Positions 30,631 through 40,027 are shown, numbered from the stretch's first letter. The stretch: 64,000 nt of DNA from Arthrobacter sp. CAN_C5 (GCF_017875735.1 NZ_JAGGMZ010000001.1:2542001-2606000); one strand, 5' to 3'. Notes: generated by a model not told the origin, from the letters alone. A program made the numbers and translations.

Positions 30631-31470
30631 GTGGGCAAAAGTACCGAGAAGAAGCAGGGCAAGCACCTGCCCAACACCGTCATCGGAATTGATATCGGTG
30701 GGACCGGCATCAAGGGCGGCATTGTTGACCTGGTGGCTGGCGAGATCGTCGGTGAGCGTTACCGGGTCCCCACCCCTCAACCATCCACCCCGGAGGCGGT
30801 GGCCGAGGTGGTGTCGCACATCGTCGCGGAGCTCTCCACCCGGCCCAACGCACCGGCGGCCGACGTCCCGATCGGTGTCACCTTCCCCGCGATCATCCAG
30901 CATGGTATCGCCCGGTCGGCGGCCAACGTGGACCAGAGCTGGGTGAACACCGACGTTGACGGTCTGTTCAGCAAGGTTCTCGGCCGCGACGTTCACGTCA
31001 TCAACGACGCTGACGCCGCTGGCCTCGCCGAAGTGCGGTACGGGGCTGGCAAGGGGATCGACGGCACGGTGTTGGTCATCACCCTGGGCACAGGGATCGG
31101 GTCCGCGTTCATTTTCGACGGGAAGCTGGTGCCCAACGCTGAACTTGGCCATCTGGAGATTGACGGGTACGACGCCGAAACCCGTGCTTCTGCGGTTGCC
31201 CGCGAACGCGATGGGATCGACTGGGACGAGTACGCGGTCCGTCTCCAGCGGTACTTCTCACACGTCGAGTTCCTGTTCTCGCCGGAACTGTTCATCATTG
31301 GCGGCGGTATCTCCAAGCGCAGCAAGGAATACCTGCCCGCGCTGAACCTGCGCACTCGCATCATCCCGGCCGAGCTGAAGAATCAGGCCGGCATCGTGGG
31401 TGCCGCCCTGCAGGCAGCCCTGCACTTCAAGCGGCTCGCGAAGCTGGCGACGGCCGTCCCCGATGCCTGA
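30631..31470 (+). CDS. ppgK: Polyphosphate/ATP glucokinase (ROK family)
   Basis: A 279-aa kinase that phosphorylates glucose with polyphosphate or ATP. Motifs: GIDIGGTGIKGGIVD (phosphate 1), INDADAAGLAEVRYGAG (catalytic Asp), ITLGTGIGSAFIFDG (phosphate 2), NAELGHLEIDG and FIIGGGISKRSKEY (adenosine motif). GTG 30631 is preceded by TGGAGATAAAC. Confidence 0.93.
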   Translation: MGKSTEKKQGKHLPNTVIGIDIGGTGIKGGIVDLVAGEIVGERYRVPTPQPSTPEAVAEVVSHIVAELSTRPNAPAADVPIGVTFPAIIQHGIARSAANVDQSWVNTDVDGLFSKVLGRDVHVINDADAAGLAEVRYGAGKGIDGTVLVITLGTGIGSAFIFDGKLVPNAELGHLEIDGYDAETRASAVARERDGIDWDEYAVRLQRYFSHVEFLFSPELFIIGGGISKRSKEYLPALNLRTRIIPAELKNQAGIVGAALQAALHFKRLAKLATAVPDA

Positions 31471-31759
31471 TTCCCATGCCTGACCACCCCGGTGGGGTCC
31501 TGGTTCCCGCAACCTGATCTCCTCCACCGGGGTACAGGCGGGCTCCCGGCATCTGGGTGCACCATGCGGCGACCAAGGGTGCGGTGGATGTGCTGGCCTG
31601 TCGGCGTGGCGTCCCACATCACCGGGCAATCCTGCCAGTGAGCGGTGGGCGCTGACCCGCCACGAAATGCGGGGGTAGGCGCGGGGGCCTGGCATGGTGA
31701 AGAAGTGGTGCCGGTGGTGGCGTCGGCTTCCCCTCCGCAGCCACCACCGGAGCATGGTG

Positions 31760-32257
31760 TTACCGCGCGGTCAGCGGCCTTTGGGCGCCGGTGGGGCCGG
31801 ACTGGTCCTCGCCGGCCTCGCGGCGCAGCTTCGCGATAGCCGACTCGAAGTCCTCGAGTGAGTCGAATCCCTGATACACGCTGGCAAACCGGAGGTAGGC
31901 CACCTGATCCAGCTTCTGCAGCGGACCAAGAATTGCCAGCCCTACCTCGTGGGCGTCGATTTCCGCGGCACCGCTGGCACGAATCGACTCCTCGACCTCC
32001 TGCGCCAGGAGGGCCAGATCGTCTTCGGTGACCGGCCTGCCCTGACAGGCCTTCCGGGCACCGTTGATGACCTTGCTGCGGCTGAAAGGCTCGCCGACAC
32101 CGGAGCGTTTGATAACGCTCAGGCTCGTGGTCTCGACCGTGGTGAACCGCCGTCCGCACTCCGGGCACTGGCGACGGCGCCTGATGGCTGAACCGTCGTC
32201 AGCCAACCGGCTGTCGACCACCCGCGAATCGGCGTTACGGCAAAAGGGACAAAACAT
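31760..32257 (-). CDS. nrdR: Ribonucleotide reductase regulator NrdR
   Basis: A 165-aa repressor of nrd genes. The zinc ribbon (Cys3, Cys6, Cys31, Cys34: CPFC, CPEC) and the [15 protein letters not shown] basic loop are followed by an ATP-cone domain ([16 protein letters not shown]...ARKACQ) that senses dATP/ATP. The C-terminal ~15 residues are low-complexity. It lies 97 bp downstream of hisD on the same strand. Confidence 0.95.
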   Translation of the reverse strand: MFCPFCRNADSRVVDSRLADDGSAIRRRRQCPECGRRFTTVETTSLSVIKRSGVGEPFSRSKVINGARKACQGRPVTEDDLALLAQEVEESIRASGAAEIDAHEVGLAILGPLQKLDQVAYLRFASVYQGFDSLEDFESAIAKLRREAGEDQSGPTGAQRPLTAR

Positions 32258-32354
32258 GCCGCGCCTTTCAATCGGTGGTGATCGGTAGCGGGGCCACCGT
32301 GTGCAATATCACCATTCTAGAACTAGATATGGGAAAACTACAACAGTGTCATTA

Positions 32355-33731
32355 CTACATGTTGTGGTTTCGGCTGAACCGGACGGTGACGGCGTCGCCG
32401 TGGGCCGGGAGGTCCTCGGCGTCGGCCAGGCTGGTGATGTGCTGGCTGACGTCCGCCAGCGCTGCCCTGTCGTAATTGATCACCTGGACCGCTTTGAGGA
32501 AGGTCGTCACGTTGAGCCCGGAGGCGAACGTCGCGGTCCCTCCGGTCGGGAGGACGTGGTTGGACCCGGCGCAATAGTCGCCCAGGCTGACCGGGCTGTA
32601 CTCGCCCACGAAGACTGCTCCGGCATTGCGGATCCGCGCGGCGACCCCGGCAGCATCAGCTGTCTGGATTTCCAGGTGTTCGGCAGCGTAGGCGTCGCAG
32701 ACAGCGATGCCGTGTTCGACGTCGTCGACCAGGATGGTGCCGGACTGTTGCCCTGCCAATGCCTCCCGCACCCGCTCGGCGTGTTTGGTGGTCGCGATCA
32801 GCGCTGACAGCTGGATCCGGACCATGGAGGCCAGCTCTTCGGAGTCGGTGATCAGCACCGATGCGGCCTGCGGATCGTGTTCGGCCTGGCTGATGAGGTC
32901 GGCGGCAATCAGCCGGGGGTCGGCGTCGGCGTCGGCCAGGACGGCAATTTCGGTGGTCCCGGCCTCGGCGTCGATCCCAACCGTGCCTTTCAGCAGGCGT
33001 TTGGCGGTCGCCACAAAAATGTTTCCCGGACCGGTGACCACATCGACGCGTTCCAGGGTGTCCTCGGCGGTCTCACCGTCCACCCCATACGCGAACGCGG
33101 CCACTGCCTGCGCTCCCCCGATCGCGTACACCTCGGCGATGCCGAGCATCTCCGCGGCAGCGAGGATGACCGGGTGTGGCAGCCCACCGAATTCCTTCTG
33201 CGGTGGGGAAGCGATCGCGATTGACTGAACTCCGGCGGCCTGCGCGGGCACCACGTTCATCACCACCGAAGACGGGTAGACGGCCAGACCGCCCGGCACA
33301 TAAAGGCCCACGCGGCGAACGGCAATCCATTTGTGGGTCACAACGGCGCCCGGGGAGATCTCCACCTCAACATCGCCCGGGACCTGCGCGGCAGCGAATC
33401 GGCGAGCGCGGTCGATGGATTCGGCCAGCGCCAGACGCACCTCCGGGTCAAGGTCAGCAAGGGCCCGTGACAGCGCCTCCCGCGGAACGCGCGGCGACGT
33501 CTGCTCAACGCCGTCGAACTTCAGCGCCAGCTCCCGCAGCGCGAGGAGGCCGCGCTCCCGGACATCGGCGAGGATCGCGGCGACCGGCGCCTCCACCCCG
33601 GAGCCACCCACCTCGGGACGTGGCATCACCTCGCTAAGGGCTGCGCCGGTGAGGTCGCTGCCGCGCAGATCGATGGTCCGGAAGTCGGTAAAGGAATCAG
33701 TCGGAGACTGTTGAGCGAGCGAATTGTTCAC
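32355..33731 (-). CDS. hisD: Histidinol dehydrogenase
   Basis: A 458-aa zinc enzyme that oxidises L-histidinol to histidine in two NAD+ steps. Motifs: [79 protein letters not shown] and the C-terminal EHLEIQT and [20 protein letters not shown] 33731 (MNNSLAQQ). No other his genes lie in the window; hisD may head an operon extending into nrdR. Confidence 0.95.
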   Translation of the reverse strand: MNNSLAQQSPTDSFTDFRTIDLRGSDLTGAALSEVMPRPEVGGSGVEAPVAAILADVRERGLLALRELALKFDGVEQTSPRVPREALSRALADLDPEVRLALAESIDRARRFAAAQVPGDVEVEISPGAVVTHKWIAVRRVGLYVPGGLAVYPSSVVMNVVPAQAAGVQSIAIASPPQKEFGGLPHPVILAAAEMLGIAEVYAIGGAQAVAAFAYGVDGETAEDTLERVDVVTGPGNIFVATAKRLLKGTVGIDAEAGTTEIAVLADADADPRLIAADLISQAEHDPQAASVLITDSEELASMVRIQLSALIATTKHAERVREALAGQQSGTILVDDVEHGIAVCDAYAAEHLEIQTADAAGVAARIRNAGAVFVGEYSPVSLGDYCAGSNHVLPTGGTATFASGLNVTTFLKAVQVINYDRAALADVSQHITSLADAEDLPAHGDAVTVRFSRNHNM

Positions 33732-33828
33732 CCTGTGAGTCTACCGGGCTACGCCAGCGGAGACCTGGTCGCTTTGACGCCGCTCCTTGCCTCGTGGCCA
33801 TCAGAACCAGTCTGAGCCCGCAGGATGG

Positions 33829-34929
33829 CTACTTGTTCTTGCCGCGGGCGTCGACCCTCCAGCGGGCAATAACTTTGTCACCACTGACAACGGTCGCCTC
33901 ATCGACAAGGTTCATGGTCAGGCACACGTGGTTTGGGATCACCCGCAGACGTGTTCCCAGCGCTGGAAGCTCACTATCCTCTGGCCAGATCACCGTGGCG
34001 TGATGCTCCGATAGCGCACTGATGCGCGCTTCTGGATGGTCCATGAGACGCCCGAAACCACTCGCCCACGCCGGACGGTCACTGCCGATGATCTTGCTTC
34101 CCGCATCCAGGACACATCGACGGGGTGCTGAACCCTGCCGCTCATGGCGGCTCACGACCGTCGCCGCGATCGTTAGCGCGATCTCGTCGAGGGTGCACCG
34201 TTCAAGTTCCAGCTGCTGAGCATCCCCGAAGACATACACACCCGGCCGCACCTCGTTTGCCACTGACTGGCCAGCGAGGGCCGCCGTGGGAGTGGATCCC
34301 CCGCTGATCCTGGAAATGTCGAATCCTGCACTGCGCAGAAGGCTGGCTGACTCGTCGAGAGCGAGCTGTTCCTGCTCGGCTGCTTTTACCGGCATTCCCG
34401 GTGCATAGCTGTGCCCGGGGAAGGTAAAGACCCCGGACACCCGAAGACCTGCAGCAGTTGCCGACTGGGCCACCTCAACAGCGTGTAATGGGCTGACTCC
34501 GCTGCGATGGTGTCCACTATCGATCTCCACCAGGATCTCTATCTGTTCGGCCGCGCCGGAAAGCGCCGCGCCCATTGCTTGCGCGGCCTCTACCGAATCC
34601 GTGCCGACCGCAACCCGGGCCACGGAGCTGAGCTGGGCCAGCCTGCGAGCATGATGAGGTGTGACCCACAGGGGGTAGGCGATAAAGACATCCCTCGCAC
34701 CATGTTGCACAAAGACCTCGGCCTCACCGATGGTCGCCACCGTTAGTCCGACCGCTCCCGCCGCGAGTTGCAATTTGGCAATCTCCGGCATCTTGTGGGT
34801 CTTCACATGGGGTCGAAGGTCCATTCCCTTGGCCCCCACGACGGTCGCCATTCGGTGAATGTTCTGTTCCAGAACGTCCCGGTCAATCAGGACCTCCGGG
34901 GTCTCAATTTCAGCTGGTACAGCACTCAT
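33829..34929 (-). CDS. PLP-dependent D-threonine aldolase / D-serine dehydratase-like enzyme
   Basis: A 366-aa fold-type-III PLP enzyme (alanine-racemase-like barrel). The PLP lysine is in RPHVKTHKM near residue 45; DSGHHRSGV and VRPGVYVFGD follow the family. The C-terminal metal site HxC appears in IPNHVCLTMNL. Substrate could be D-threonine, D-serine or a 3-hydroxy-D-amino acid. ATG 34929 has AGGAA upstream. It is codirectional with hisD but about 100 bp upstream and unrelated in pathway. Confidence 0.85.
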   Translation of the reverse strand: MSAVPAEIETPEVLIDRDVLEQNIHRMATVVGAKGMDLRPHVKTHKMPEIAKLQLAAGAVGLTVATIGEAEVFVQHGARDVFIAYPLWVTPHHARRLAQLSSVARVAVGTDSVEAAQAMGAALSGAAEQIEILVEIDSGHHRSGVSPLHAVEVAQSATAAGLRVSGVFTFPGHSYAPGMPVKAAEQEQLALDESASLLRSAGFDISRISGGSTPTAALAGQSVANEVRPGVYVFGDAQQLELERCTLDEIALTIAATVVSRHERQGSAPRRCVLDAGSKIIGSDRPAWASGFGRLMDHPEARISALSEHHATVIWPEDSELPALGTRLRVIPNHVCLTMNLVDEATVVSGDKVIARWRVDARGKNK

Positions 34930-35152
34930 TGTTCCTCTTCCTGGCACCGGCCCTGCGGCATTTCTTACCCCGGTTCCGAACGGATGCTGGTTTCGGATGA
35001 TGGGCCATTGTCTGACCCGAAAGGTAGTCCGAGGCCCTCATCGCACTGGTAGTTACCCTTTCTGCATACTGCCGCAGCTTCGTGTGATTCCGCAGTAATG
35101 CTAGCCTCGAAGCCTCAGAGCATAATCAGCTGAAGAATGATGGGGTTACTGA

Positions 35153-35305
35153 ATGGGATATGCAGGGATCATTGGTATCTTATACATTCTGGTGGTAGCG
35201 ATAATCGTAGTACTGGCGGTCTATGCGTTAGTGCTATTGACAGTATTCCTTCGACTTCGTATCGAGGAAATCAAGACTGCACAGGGTGCCAGGCGAATAG
35301 ATTAG
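35153..35305 (+). CDS. Hypothetical 50-aa single-pass membrane peptide
   Basis: ATG 35153 to TAG 35303-35305. It encodes MGYAGIIGILYILVVAIIVV..., a ~28-residue hydrophobic helix followed by a short basic tail (FLRLRIEEIK...GARRID). No strong ribosome site is visible. The continuous membrane helix with a basic C-terminus argues for a real gene, but its short length and weak start limit confidence. I do not recognise a family. Confidence 0.45.
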   Translation: MGYAGIIGILYILVVAIIVVLAVYALVLLTVFLRLRIEEIKTAQGARRID

Positions 35306-35388
35306 TGGGTCAGTTCTCCTCCGCAGGGAGGGTGAGCCCGTGACGCTGGCCGCCCGCAGGTATTCATCCCGGGTGGCGCATCTTCTCG

Positions 35389-36006
35389 ATGCAAAATCGG
35401 ATTGTCGATGTGCTCTACAGTCGAACGATGGGGAATGAGAACGATCGCTTGGAAGACCAACAACATCTCGAAGGTGCGAGCGGATCCCACTCTGCGGACC
35501 AGATCCGGGCCAGCTCGAACTGGCACGCCTGCCACCACTTGTACAACGGATGGACCAGGGAGCGAACTATTGAACGGATGCAGTCCGTCGCCCCGGGGTT
35601 CGCGCCGGAGGCCTATGAACGCGAACTTACCCGCGCGATGGAATGGGCCGAAGAGAACAGGCAGAACGGTCTTCGGCGACGGCAATCGGAAATTGAGGAA
35701 GCCAGGAAACTCGATGTACTGAATGCAGTGTTCGTCTTGCATCTTCTCAACGCAAGGTATGGCAACCACTATGTTCAGGACGGGCTCGGCCATATCGGCA
35801 TAAAGCACGAGCTAGGCAGTGTCTTCTCGTTGGAGGAGATCAAAGCGGCAAAACACAGTGCGGCCAAGGTCATCAAATTCGCCTCGACCCTCGTGTGGCG
35901 CTCCTGGAACGGGCCCCACATGGAACAACTGCGGGCTAAGTTTCCCGAGTACACCAACAAGAATCTTTCGGCTGCTCTTGACCATGCCCACTTTCTCAAT
36001 CGATAG
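35389..36006 (+). CDS. Hypothetical protein (205 aa, or 192 aa from an internal start)
   Basis: A soluble, mostly helical protein without recognised domain. The central part has a charged helix (EWAEENRQNGLRRRQSEIEE) and the C-terminal half carries many His/Trp/Tyr residues (LLNARYGNHYVQDGLGHIG). ATG 35389 or ATG 35428 (MGNENDRLEDQ) are both possible; neither has a clear Shine-Dalgarno. It marks the start of the accessory part of the window. Confidence 0.6.
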   Translation: MQNRIVDVLYSRTMGNENDRLEDQQHLEGASGSHSADQIRASSNWHACHHLYNGWTRERTIERMQSVAPGFAPEAYERELTRAMEWAEENRQNGLRRRQSEIEEARKLDVLNAVFVLHLLNARYGNHYVQDGLGHIGIKHELGSVFSLEEIKAAKHSAAKVIKFASTLVWRSWNGPHMEQLRAKFPEYTNKNLSAALDHAHFLNR

Positions 36007-36170
36007 CCAATCGCACCCCTTCGACGACGTATCAGGTTTTCCCACCATCGCCCCCTCCGATCGGAGCCCGAAAGCCTATTCACCTGGGGTCTGAGTTCGA
36101 GTGCTTGATATTTTGGATCTGGCTGCACCTTGACCCTGATACATGAAGCATGTTTCACTTATTCTGTACA

Positions 36171-36254
36171 CGGAGGGGAGTATCCCCTGATTGTCCCGTC
36201 GTCACTACGGCCCTTAGCGGCCCGGCGGGCAAGGCCTTTACTGGCCGGGAAAGA
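36171..36254 (+). ncRNA. yybP-ykoY (manganese) riboswitch aptamer upstream of terC
   Basis: The conserved elements of the yybP-ykoY class occur in order: GGGGAGTA (36175-36182), CGTCGTCACTACGG (36198-36211) and GGGCAAGGCCTTTAC (36227-36241), with GGCC pairing between and after them. These are the segments that form the Mn2+ site in known members. The class commonly controls terC/yoaP-type membrane proteins, as here. Confidence 0.85.
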
Positions 36255-36284
36255 CCTCCGATCGAATCGATCGGAGGATTTTTT
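36255..36284 (+). terminator. Riboswitch expression platform: terminator hairpin that also holds the Shine-Dalgarno
   Basis: CCTCCGATC (36255-36263) pairs with GATCGGAGG (36269-36277) around GAATC, followed by ATTTTTT directly abutting the terC ATG at 36285. The 3' arm GGAGG is the only Shine-Dalgarno (7 nt from ATG). Hairpin formation would therefore end transcription and, in any read-through RNA, hide the ribosome site. Confidence 0.85.
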
Positions 36285-37409
36285 ATGGATGTCCCATTCT
36301 GGATGTGGGCCGCGGTGCTTAGCTTCATCGTGGTGATGCTCGCCGTTGACCTCTTGGCTCACCGCAAAGCTCATGTCATTGGCGTGCGGGAAGCGGCCGT
36401 CTGGTCCTGTGTGTGGGTGGCTTTCGGAGTCGCGTTCGGCGTGCTGGTGTGGATGAACTGGGGTGCCGAATTCGGCCAGCAGTATTTCGCCGGTTACCTC
36501 ATCGAAAAGTCCCTCTCGGTAGACAATGTGTTCGTTTGGGCCATCATTTTCAGCTACTTCGCGGTCCCTCGGGAGTTCCAGCACCGGGTGTTGTTCCTAG
36601 GCGTGTTGGGAGCACTGGTATTCCGCGCTATTTTCATCGCCGCCGGCGCCGTCCTCATCCAGAACTTCGCCTGGATCCTGTACGTCTTTGCCGCCTTCCT
36701 GCTCTACACCGGGTATCGGATGATCCGGCAGCGAAATGACCACTTGAACCCCGAACAATCGCTGGTGCTGCGCGGGTTCCGCCGCTTCATACCGATGACC
36801 GAGGCGTACCACGGACAAAAGTTGCTGGTACGGCGTAACGGTGTACTCCTGGCCACCCCACTGTTGGCGGTGCTGGTGTTGATTGAGTTCACCGATGTGG
36901 TCTTTGCCGTCGACTCGATCCCGGCAATCTTCGCAGTGACCGACGAAGTGTTCCTTGTCTTCACCGCTAACGCCTTCGCGATTCTGGGCCTTCGCGCCAT
37001 GTACTTTTTGTTGGCGGACCTGATACACCGATTCATCTACTTGAAAGTCGGATTGGCCCTGGTGCTCATCTGGGTCGGAATCAAGATGCTCCTGAAGATC
37101 GATCTTTTTTACATCCCCACGGCTGTCTCGTTGGCCGTGGTTGCAACGATCATCACGGTTTCCGTCGTCGCCAGCCTGCGCGCTACCCGCGGTCAAGGAC
37201 GCAAATCCATCCCCCAGCCCACGGACCCGCCCTTCCGGGTTGCCACCGACGAAGAGAACATCGAGCTGGAACCGGTATGGAAGCGTCGCCGGACCAAAGC
37301 GCACACCCGCCAGCAATCCGATGCCGCAGATACGGATGGTGAGAGTGAGACCAAGGGCGTCGTCGAAGCTGACCGCGAAGTGTCAACCAAGGACGGAGGT
37401 TCGCGATGA
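36285..37409 (+). CDS. terC: TerC family integral membrane protein (probable Mn2+ exporter)
   Basis: A 374-aa protein with about nine hydrophobic helices. The TerC acidic motifs in membrane segments are visible: AGYLIEKSLSVDNVFVWA and VLVLIEFTDVVFAVDSIPAIFAVT, then RAMYFLLADLI. The cytoplasmic tail (~65 residues) is hydrophilic and Lys/Glu-rich. TerC proteins under yybP-ykoY control are associated with metal (Mn2+) efflux. I chose ATG 36285 because the riboswitch and SD precede it; the upstream frame runs through the riboswitch. Confidence 0.92.
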   Translation: MDVPFWMWAAVLSFIVVMLAVDLLAHRKAHVIGVREAAVWSCVWVAFGVAFGVLVWMNWGAEFGQQYFAGYLIEKSLSVDNVFVWAIIFSYFAVPREFQHRVLFLGVLGALVFRAIFIAAGAVLIQNFAWILYVFAAFLLYTGYRMIRQRNDHLNPEQSLVLRGFRRFIPMTEAYHGQKLLVRRNGVLLATPLLAVLVLIEFTDVVFAVDSIPAIFAVTDEVFLVFTANAFAILGLRAMYFLLADLIHRFIYLKVGLALVLIWVGIKMLLKIDLFYIPTAVSLAVVATIITVSVVASLRATRGQGRKSIPQPTDPPFRVATDEENIELEPVWKRRRTKAHTRQQSDAADTDGESETKGVVEADREVSTKDGGSR

Positions 37410-37801
37410 ATACAATCGTCCTAACGCAACGTCGCCCCATTGTTGCCATCATCACTCATGAAACGGACGCAGCGATCGTGGCTCATACCGCGGTAGGGGT
37501 AGCTTCAGACCAGGACAGGCCACTACTTCTTTTGGTACCTATCCAGCGGCCGGCGTTTACCGCCGACCCGGCGACCGTGGCACGGATCTATCACCGGTTG
37601 CTCCGCGATGCTGAGATCCTTGCCGCCCAGGCACAACCAATCCTTATAGCGGCAGGATTCTTCACACCTACCCGCGTGGCGTGGCACGGCGCCAGGTCTT
37701 TCAGACGATCCCGACCAGCCCGAGCCACAGCCCCCGTTACCTTTCTTATAGCCCCTAAACGAGCAAGAATCGGGGTTGCTGGCCTGTCGGTCCTGGCATG
37801 A
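37406..37801 (+). CDS. Hypothetical protein, coupled to terC, possibly truncated by IS110
   Basis: A 131-aa frame whose ATG overlaps the terC stop (ATGA, 37406-37409), implying translational coupling. The N-terminal half (RPIVAIITHETDAAIVAHTAVGVA) resembles a small alpha/beta domain, but no family is clear. The C-terminal part is Arg/Ala-rich and ends where the IS110 non-coding flank begins, so the natural C-terminus may have been replaced. Confidence 0.5.
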   Translation: MNTIVLTQRRPIVAIITHETDAAIVAHTAVGVASDQDRPLLLLVPIQRPAFTADPATVARIYHRLLRDAEILAAQAQPILIAAGFFTPTRVAWHGARSFRRSRPARATAPVTFLIAPKRARIGVAGLSVLA

Positions 37802-37994
37802 TTGAGTCCCCCAGTCGAATGTATGATCCGGGGGGTGTTGTCACCGGGGTTCGATAGGCGCCAGAGGATCGCTAATGGGGACCGGACCAGCTGCAGACAC
37901 CATCGTGGTAGGTCGGCCGTAACGTGGATGCCGAGCTCTGGGGCCGCAGGACAGACCAGCACGGTCTCATTGGGTTTCACCTCTGGAGGTAGTA
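37802..37994 (+). ncRNA. Candidate bridge-RNA region of the IS110 element
   Basis: About 190 nt upstream of the transposase carry no open frame but are GC-rich with many short inverted repeats (for example GGTGTTGTCACC at 37834-37845). In IS110-group elements the non-coding end upstream of the recombinase encodes a structured ~150-200 nt RNA with loops that match target and donor. Position and length fit; the loops were not matched to flanks here. Confidence 0.45.
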
Positions 37995-39194
37995 GTGATT
38001 AAGGATCACGAACTCGTCGATGTGTTTATCGGCGTCGATGTCGGTAAGTCCAACCACCACGCGGTGGCGTTGGACAGGAACGGCAAGAAACTGCTCGATA
38101 AGGCACTGCCGCAAGACGAGGCGAAACTGCGGGCGATCATCGACAGTCTCACCAAGCACGGCACGCTTTTACTCGTCGTGGACCAGCCGGCCACCATCGG
38201 TGCACTGCCGGTCGCTGTGGCGCAGGCCGCCGGTATCCTCGTCGGTTACCTGCCGGGCCTGGCGATGCGCCGCATCGCTGACCTGCACCCCGGTGAGGCC
38301 AAGACGGATGCCCGAGACGCTTACATCATTGCTGAGGCCGCCCGGAGCATGCCGCACACGCTGCGCTCGATTGCCGTCGCCGATGAACAGGCCGCAGAGC
38401 TGTCAATGCTCTGCGGTTTCGACGACGACCTGGCCAAGCAGGCCACCGCCGCCTCGAACCGGATCCGCGGGCTCCTCACGCAGATCCACCCGGCCCTGGA
38501 ACGGGCCATCGGCCCGCACCTGGACCACCCCGTAATGGCCGAACTGCTGCGGAAATACCCTGCCCCTGAGGCTCTGCGCCGGGCTGGCCAGAGCCGGGTC
38601 GCCGCGTTCATGGCCAAGTCCGCGCCGCGGGCCGGCAGGCGCTGGGCAGAAGAGATCTTCACCGCTCTGGGTGAGCAGAGCGTAGTCGTGGCCGGCACTG
38701 GCGCCGCCGGCGTCGTGTTGCCCCAACTCGCCGCGCAGCTGACCCAACTACGCACCTCTCGTGCCGAGGTTCTGACCCAGGTTGAAGCCATCGTGGAGGC
38801 CCACCCTCTTCACGAACTCCTGACGTCCCTACCGGCGGTCGGCGTCAGGACGGCAGCACGGATCATTACCGAGGTTGCAGGCAAGGAATTCAAGACCGCC
38901 GGGCATCTGGGATCCTACGCCGGACTCGCGCCGGTGACGTGGCGATCCGGTACCTCGATCCGAGGAGACCACTCCTCAAAAAAGGGCAACAAGATCCTCA
39001 AACGGGCGTTCTTCCTCTCCGCATTCGCGGCCCTGAAAGACCCCGTCTCACGGGCGTACTACGACCGCAAACGAGCCCAAGGCAAACGGCATAATCAGGC
39101 CCTGATCGCCCTCGCCAGACGCCGCTGCGATGTACTGTTCGCGATGCTGCGCGACGGAGTGCTATACGAGGCACCCGCAGTCAAAGCCGCCTAA
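37995..39194 (+). CDS. IS110-family transposase (DEDD recombinase)
   Basis: A 399-aa recombinase. The N-terminal RuvC-like domain has Asp15 (FIGVDVGKSN), Asp63 in VVDQPATIG (where many relatives have Glu) and Asp105/Asp108 in KTDARDAYI. The C-terminal Tnp_20 domain (LTSLPAVGVRTAARIITEV; YAGLAPVTWRSGTSIRG) carries the expected nucleophilic Ser region. Length and motifs look intact. GTG 37995 follows CTGGAGGTAGTA. Confidence 0.92.
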   Translation: MIKDHELVDVFIGVDVGKSNHHAVALDRNGKKLLDKALPQDEAKLRAIIDSLTKHGTLLLVVDQPATIGALPVAVAQAAGILVGYLPGLAMRRIADLHPGEAKTDARDAYIIAEAARSMPHTLRSIAVADEQAAELSMLCGFDDDLAKQATAASNRIRGLLTQIHPALERAIGPHLDHPVMAELLRKYPAPEALRRAGQSRVAAFMAKSAPRAGRRWAEEIFTALGEQSVVVAGTGAAGVVLPQLAAQLTQLRTSRAEVLTQVEAIVEAHPLHELLTSLPAVGVRTAARIITEVAGKEFKTAGHLGSYAGLAPVTWRSGTSIRGDHSSKKGNKILKRAFFLSAFAALKDPVSRAYYDRKRAQGKRHNQALIALARRRCDVLFAMLRDGVLYEAPAVKAA

Positions 39195-39473
39195 ACAACC
39201 AGCCCAGCAGCCGGCCGACCACGCGCCACCGGCCACTCCCTCCTGCCCAAAAACCCGGCAAACCCCAATCTCCGAAAACCACCCAACCAGCTTGACAAAG
39301 AACATAGGGACACCCCCCGCGCCGCGCACCGGGCACGCGCGGCTGTCATCGTCACACCGATCAAACTACCCAGGGCGCTGACACGCGGGATGGAGGTGCT
39401 GTGTCTAACAAATGACGACACAGCACAAAGCTCAGAAGAAGCTTCATCGACGTCCATAGAAAGGACCGCTGCA

Positions 39474-39857
39474 ATGCCGCACACCAGTTCACCGGATTTA
39501 GCTGCCGAAAGCCCGGCTGTTGGAGGTGAAGGCCAAGTGGTTGCTACCTTTCACCGTCCACCCTGGACGTTCCTGACGAACCACGGCCACGTTCTGATCA
39601 CCGTCGCCAGCAATCCGGACATGTTAGTGCAAGACATCGCCGAGACGGTTGGGATCACCCCGCGGGGAACGCTTCACATCCTCGCGGACCTCGAAGAAAG
39701 TGGATACCTCAACCGCACCAAGTCAGGACGGCGGACCCACTACACAGTGAAAAGGCACCAACATTTTCGCCACCCCTCCATCGCGCACCAAGAGATTGAT
39801 GCACTGCTGAACCTTCTGGCGCCCACCGACGGAGACTCCCGAAAGGAGACACCGTGA
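39474..39857 (+). CDS. Winged-helix (MarR/ArsR-like) transcriptional regulator
   Basis: A 127-aa DNA-binding protein. The winged helix is complete: PPWTFLTNHGHVLITVASN, DIAETVGITPRGTLHILADLEESGYL (recognition helix) and NRTKSGRRTHYTVKR (wing). No sensor domain is present. ATG 39474 has AAAGGACC 9 nt upstream; a longer frame from 39390 has no site. Its stop overlaps the next gene's GTG (GTGA), so the operon that follows is translationally coupled to its own regulator. Confidence 0.8.
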   Translation: MPHTSSPDLAAESPAVGGEGQVVATFHRPPWTFLTNHGHVLITVASNPDMLVQDIAETVGITPRGTLHILADLEESGYLNRTKSGRRTHYTVKRHQHFRHPSIAHQEIDALLNLLAPTDGDSRKETP

Positions 39858-40027
39858 AGACCCGGACCACGGCACTCCTGAGCGCTGGTCTCCTCCTGAC
39901 CGGGACCGTGTTCCTTACCGGTTGCAACGACACGCCACTTCCGCAAATGCCGGGTGTGGAAGAACAAGACGGTGGCGAGGAGCAAGGCGAAAACGGTGAC
40001 CAGGACAACGAAAAAGACGATGACTAG
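39854..40027 (+). CDS. Small acidic lipoprotein (57 aa)
   Basis: GTG 39854 overlaps the upstream regulator stop; AAAGGAGA lies 5 nt before. The product has a basic start, a hydrophobic stretch (ALLSAGLLLTGTVFL) and a lipobox LTGC with Cys at residue 24, followed by ~34 residues dominated by Glu, Asp, Gly and Gln (EEQDGGEEQ..DDD). It is predicted to be exported and lipid-anchored; no family recognised. Confidence 0.7.
   Translation: MKTRTTALLSAGLLLTGTVFLTGCNDTPLPQMPGVEEQDGGEEQGENGDQDNEKDDD

Larger units (their letters stand above)
37802..39320 (+). mobile_element. IS110-family insertion sequence (outer limits approximate)
   Basis: A single transposase gene with ~190 bp of non-coding DNA upstream and ~130 bp downstream. 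IS110 elements usually lack terminal inverted repeats and target duplications, and none are visible, so the ends are estimated. The right end probably lies near TTGACAAAGAACATAGGGA (39291-39309). No second copy is in the window. Confidence 0.75.

Noticed and set aside
31471..31759. Minus-strand frame after ppgK resembling an HNH-endonuclease tail
   Set aside because: Only scattered Trp/His/Pro-rich words; no motif or start can be supported.
32258..32354. Possible NrdR box (TTCTAGAACTAGATA region) between nrdR and hisD
   Set aside because: Some symmetry, but it does not match the known NrdR-box core, and no nrd gene is adjacent.
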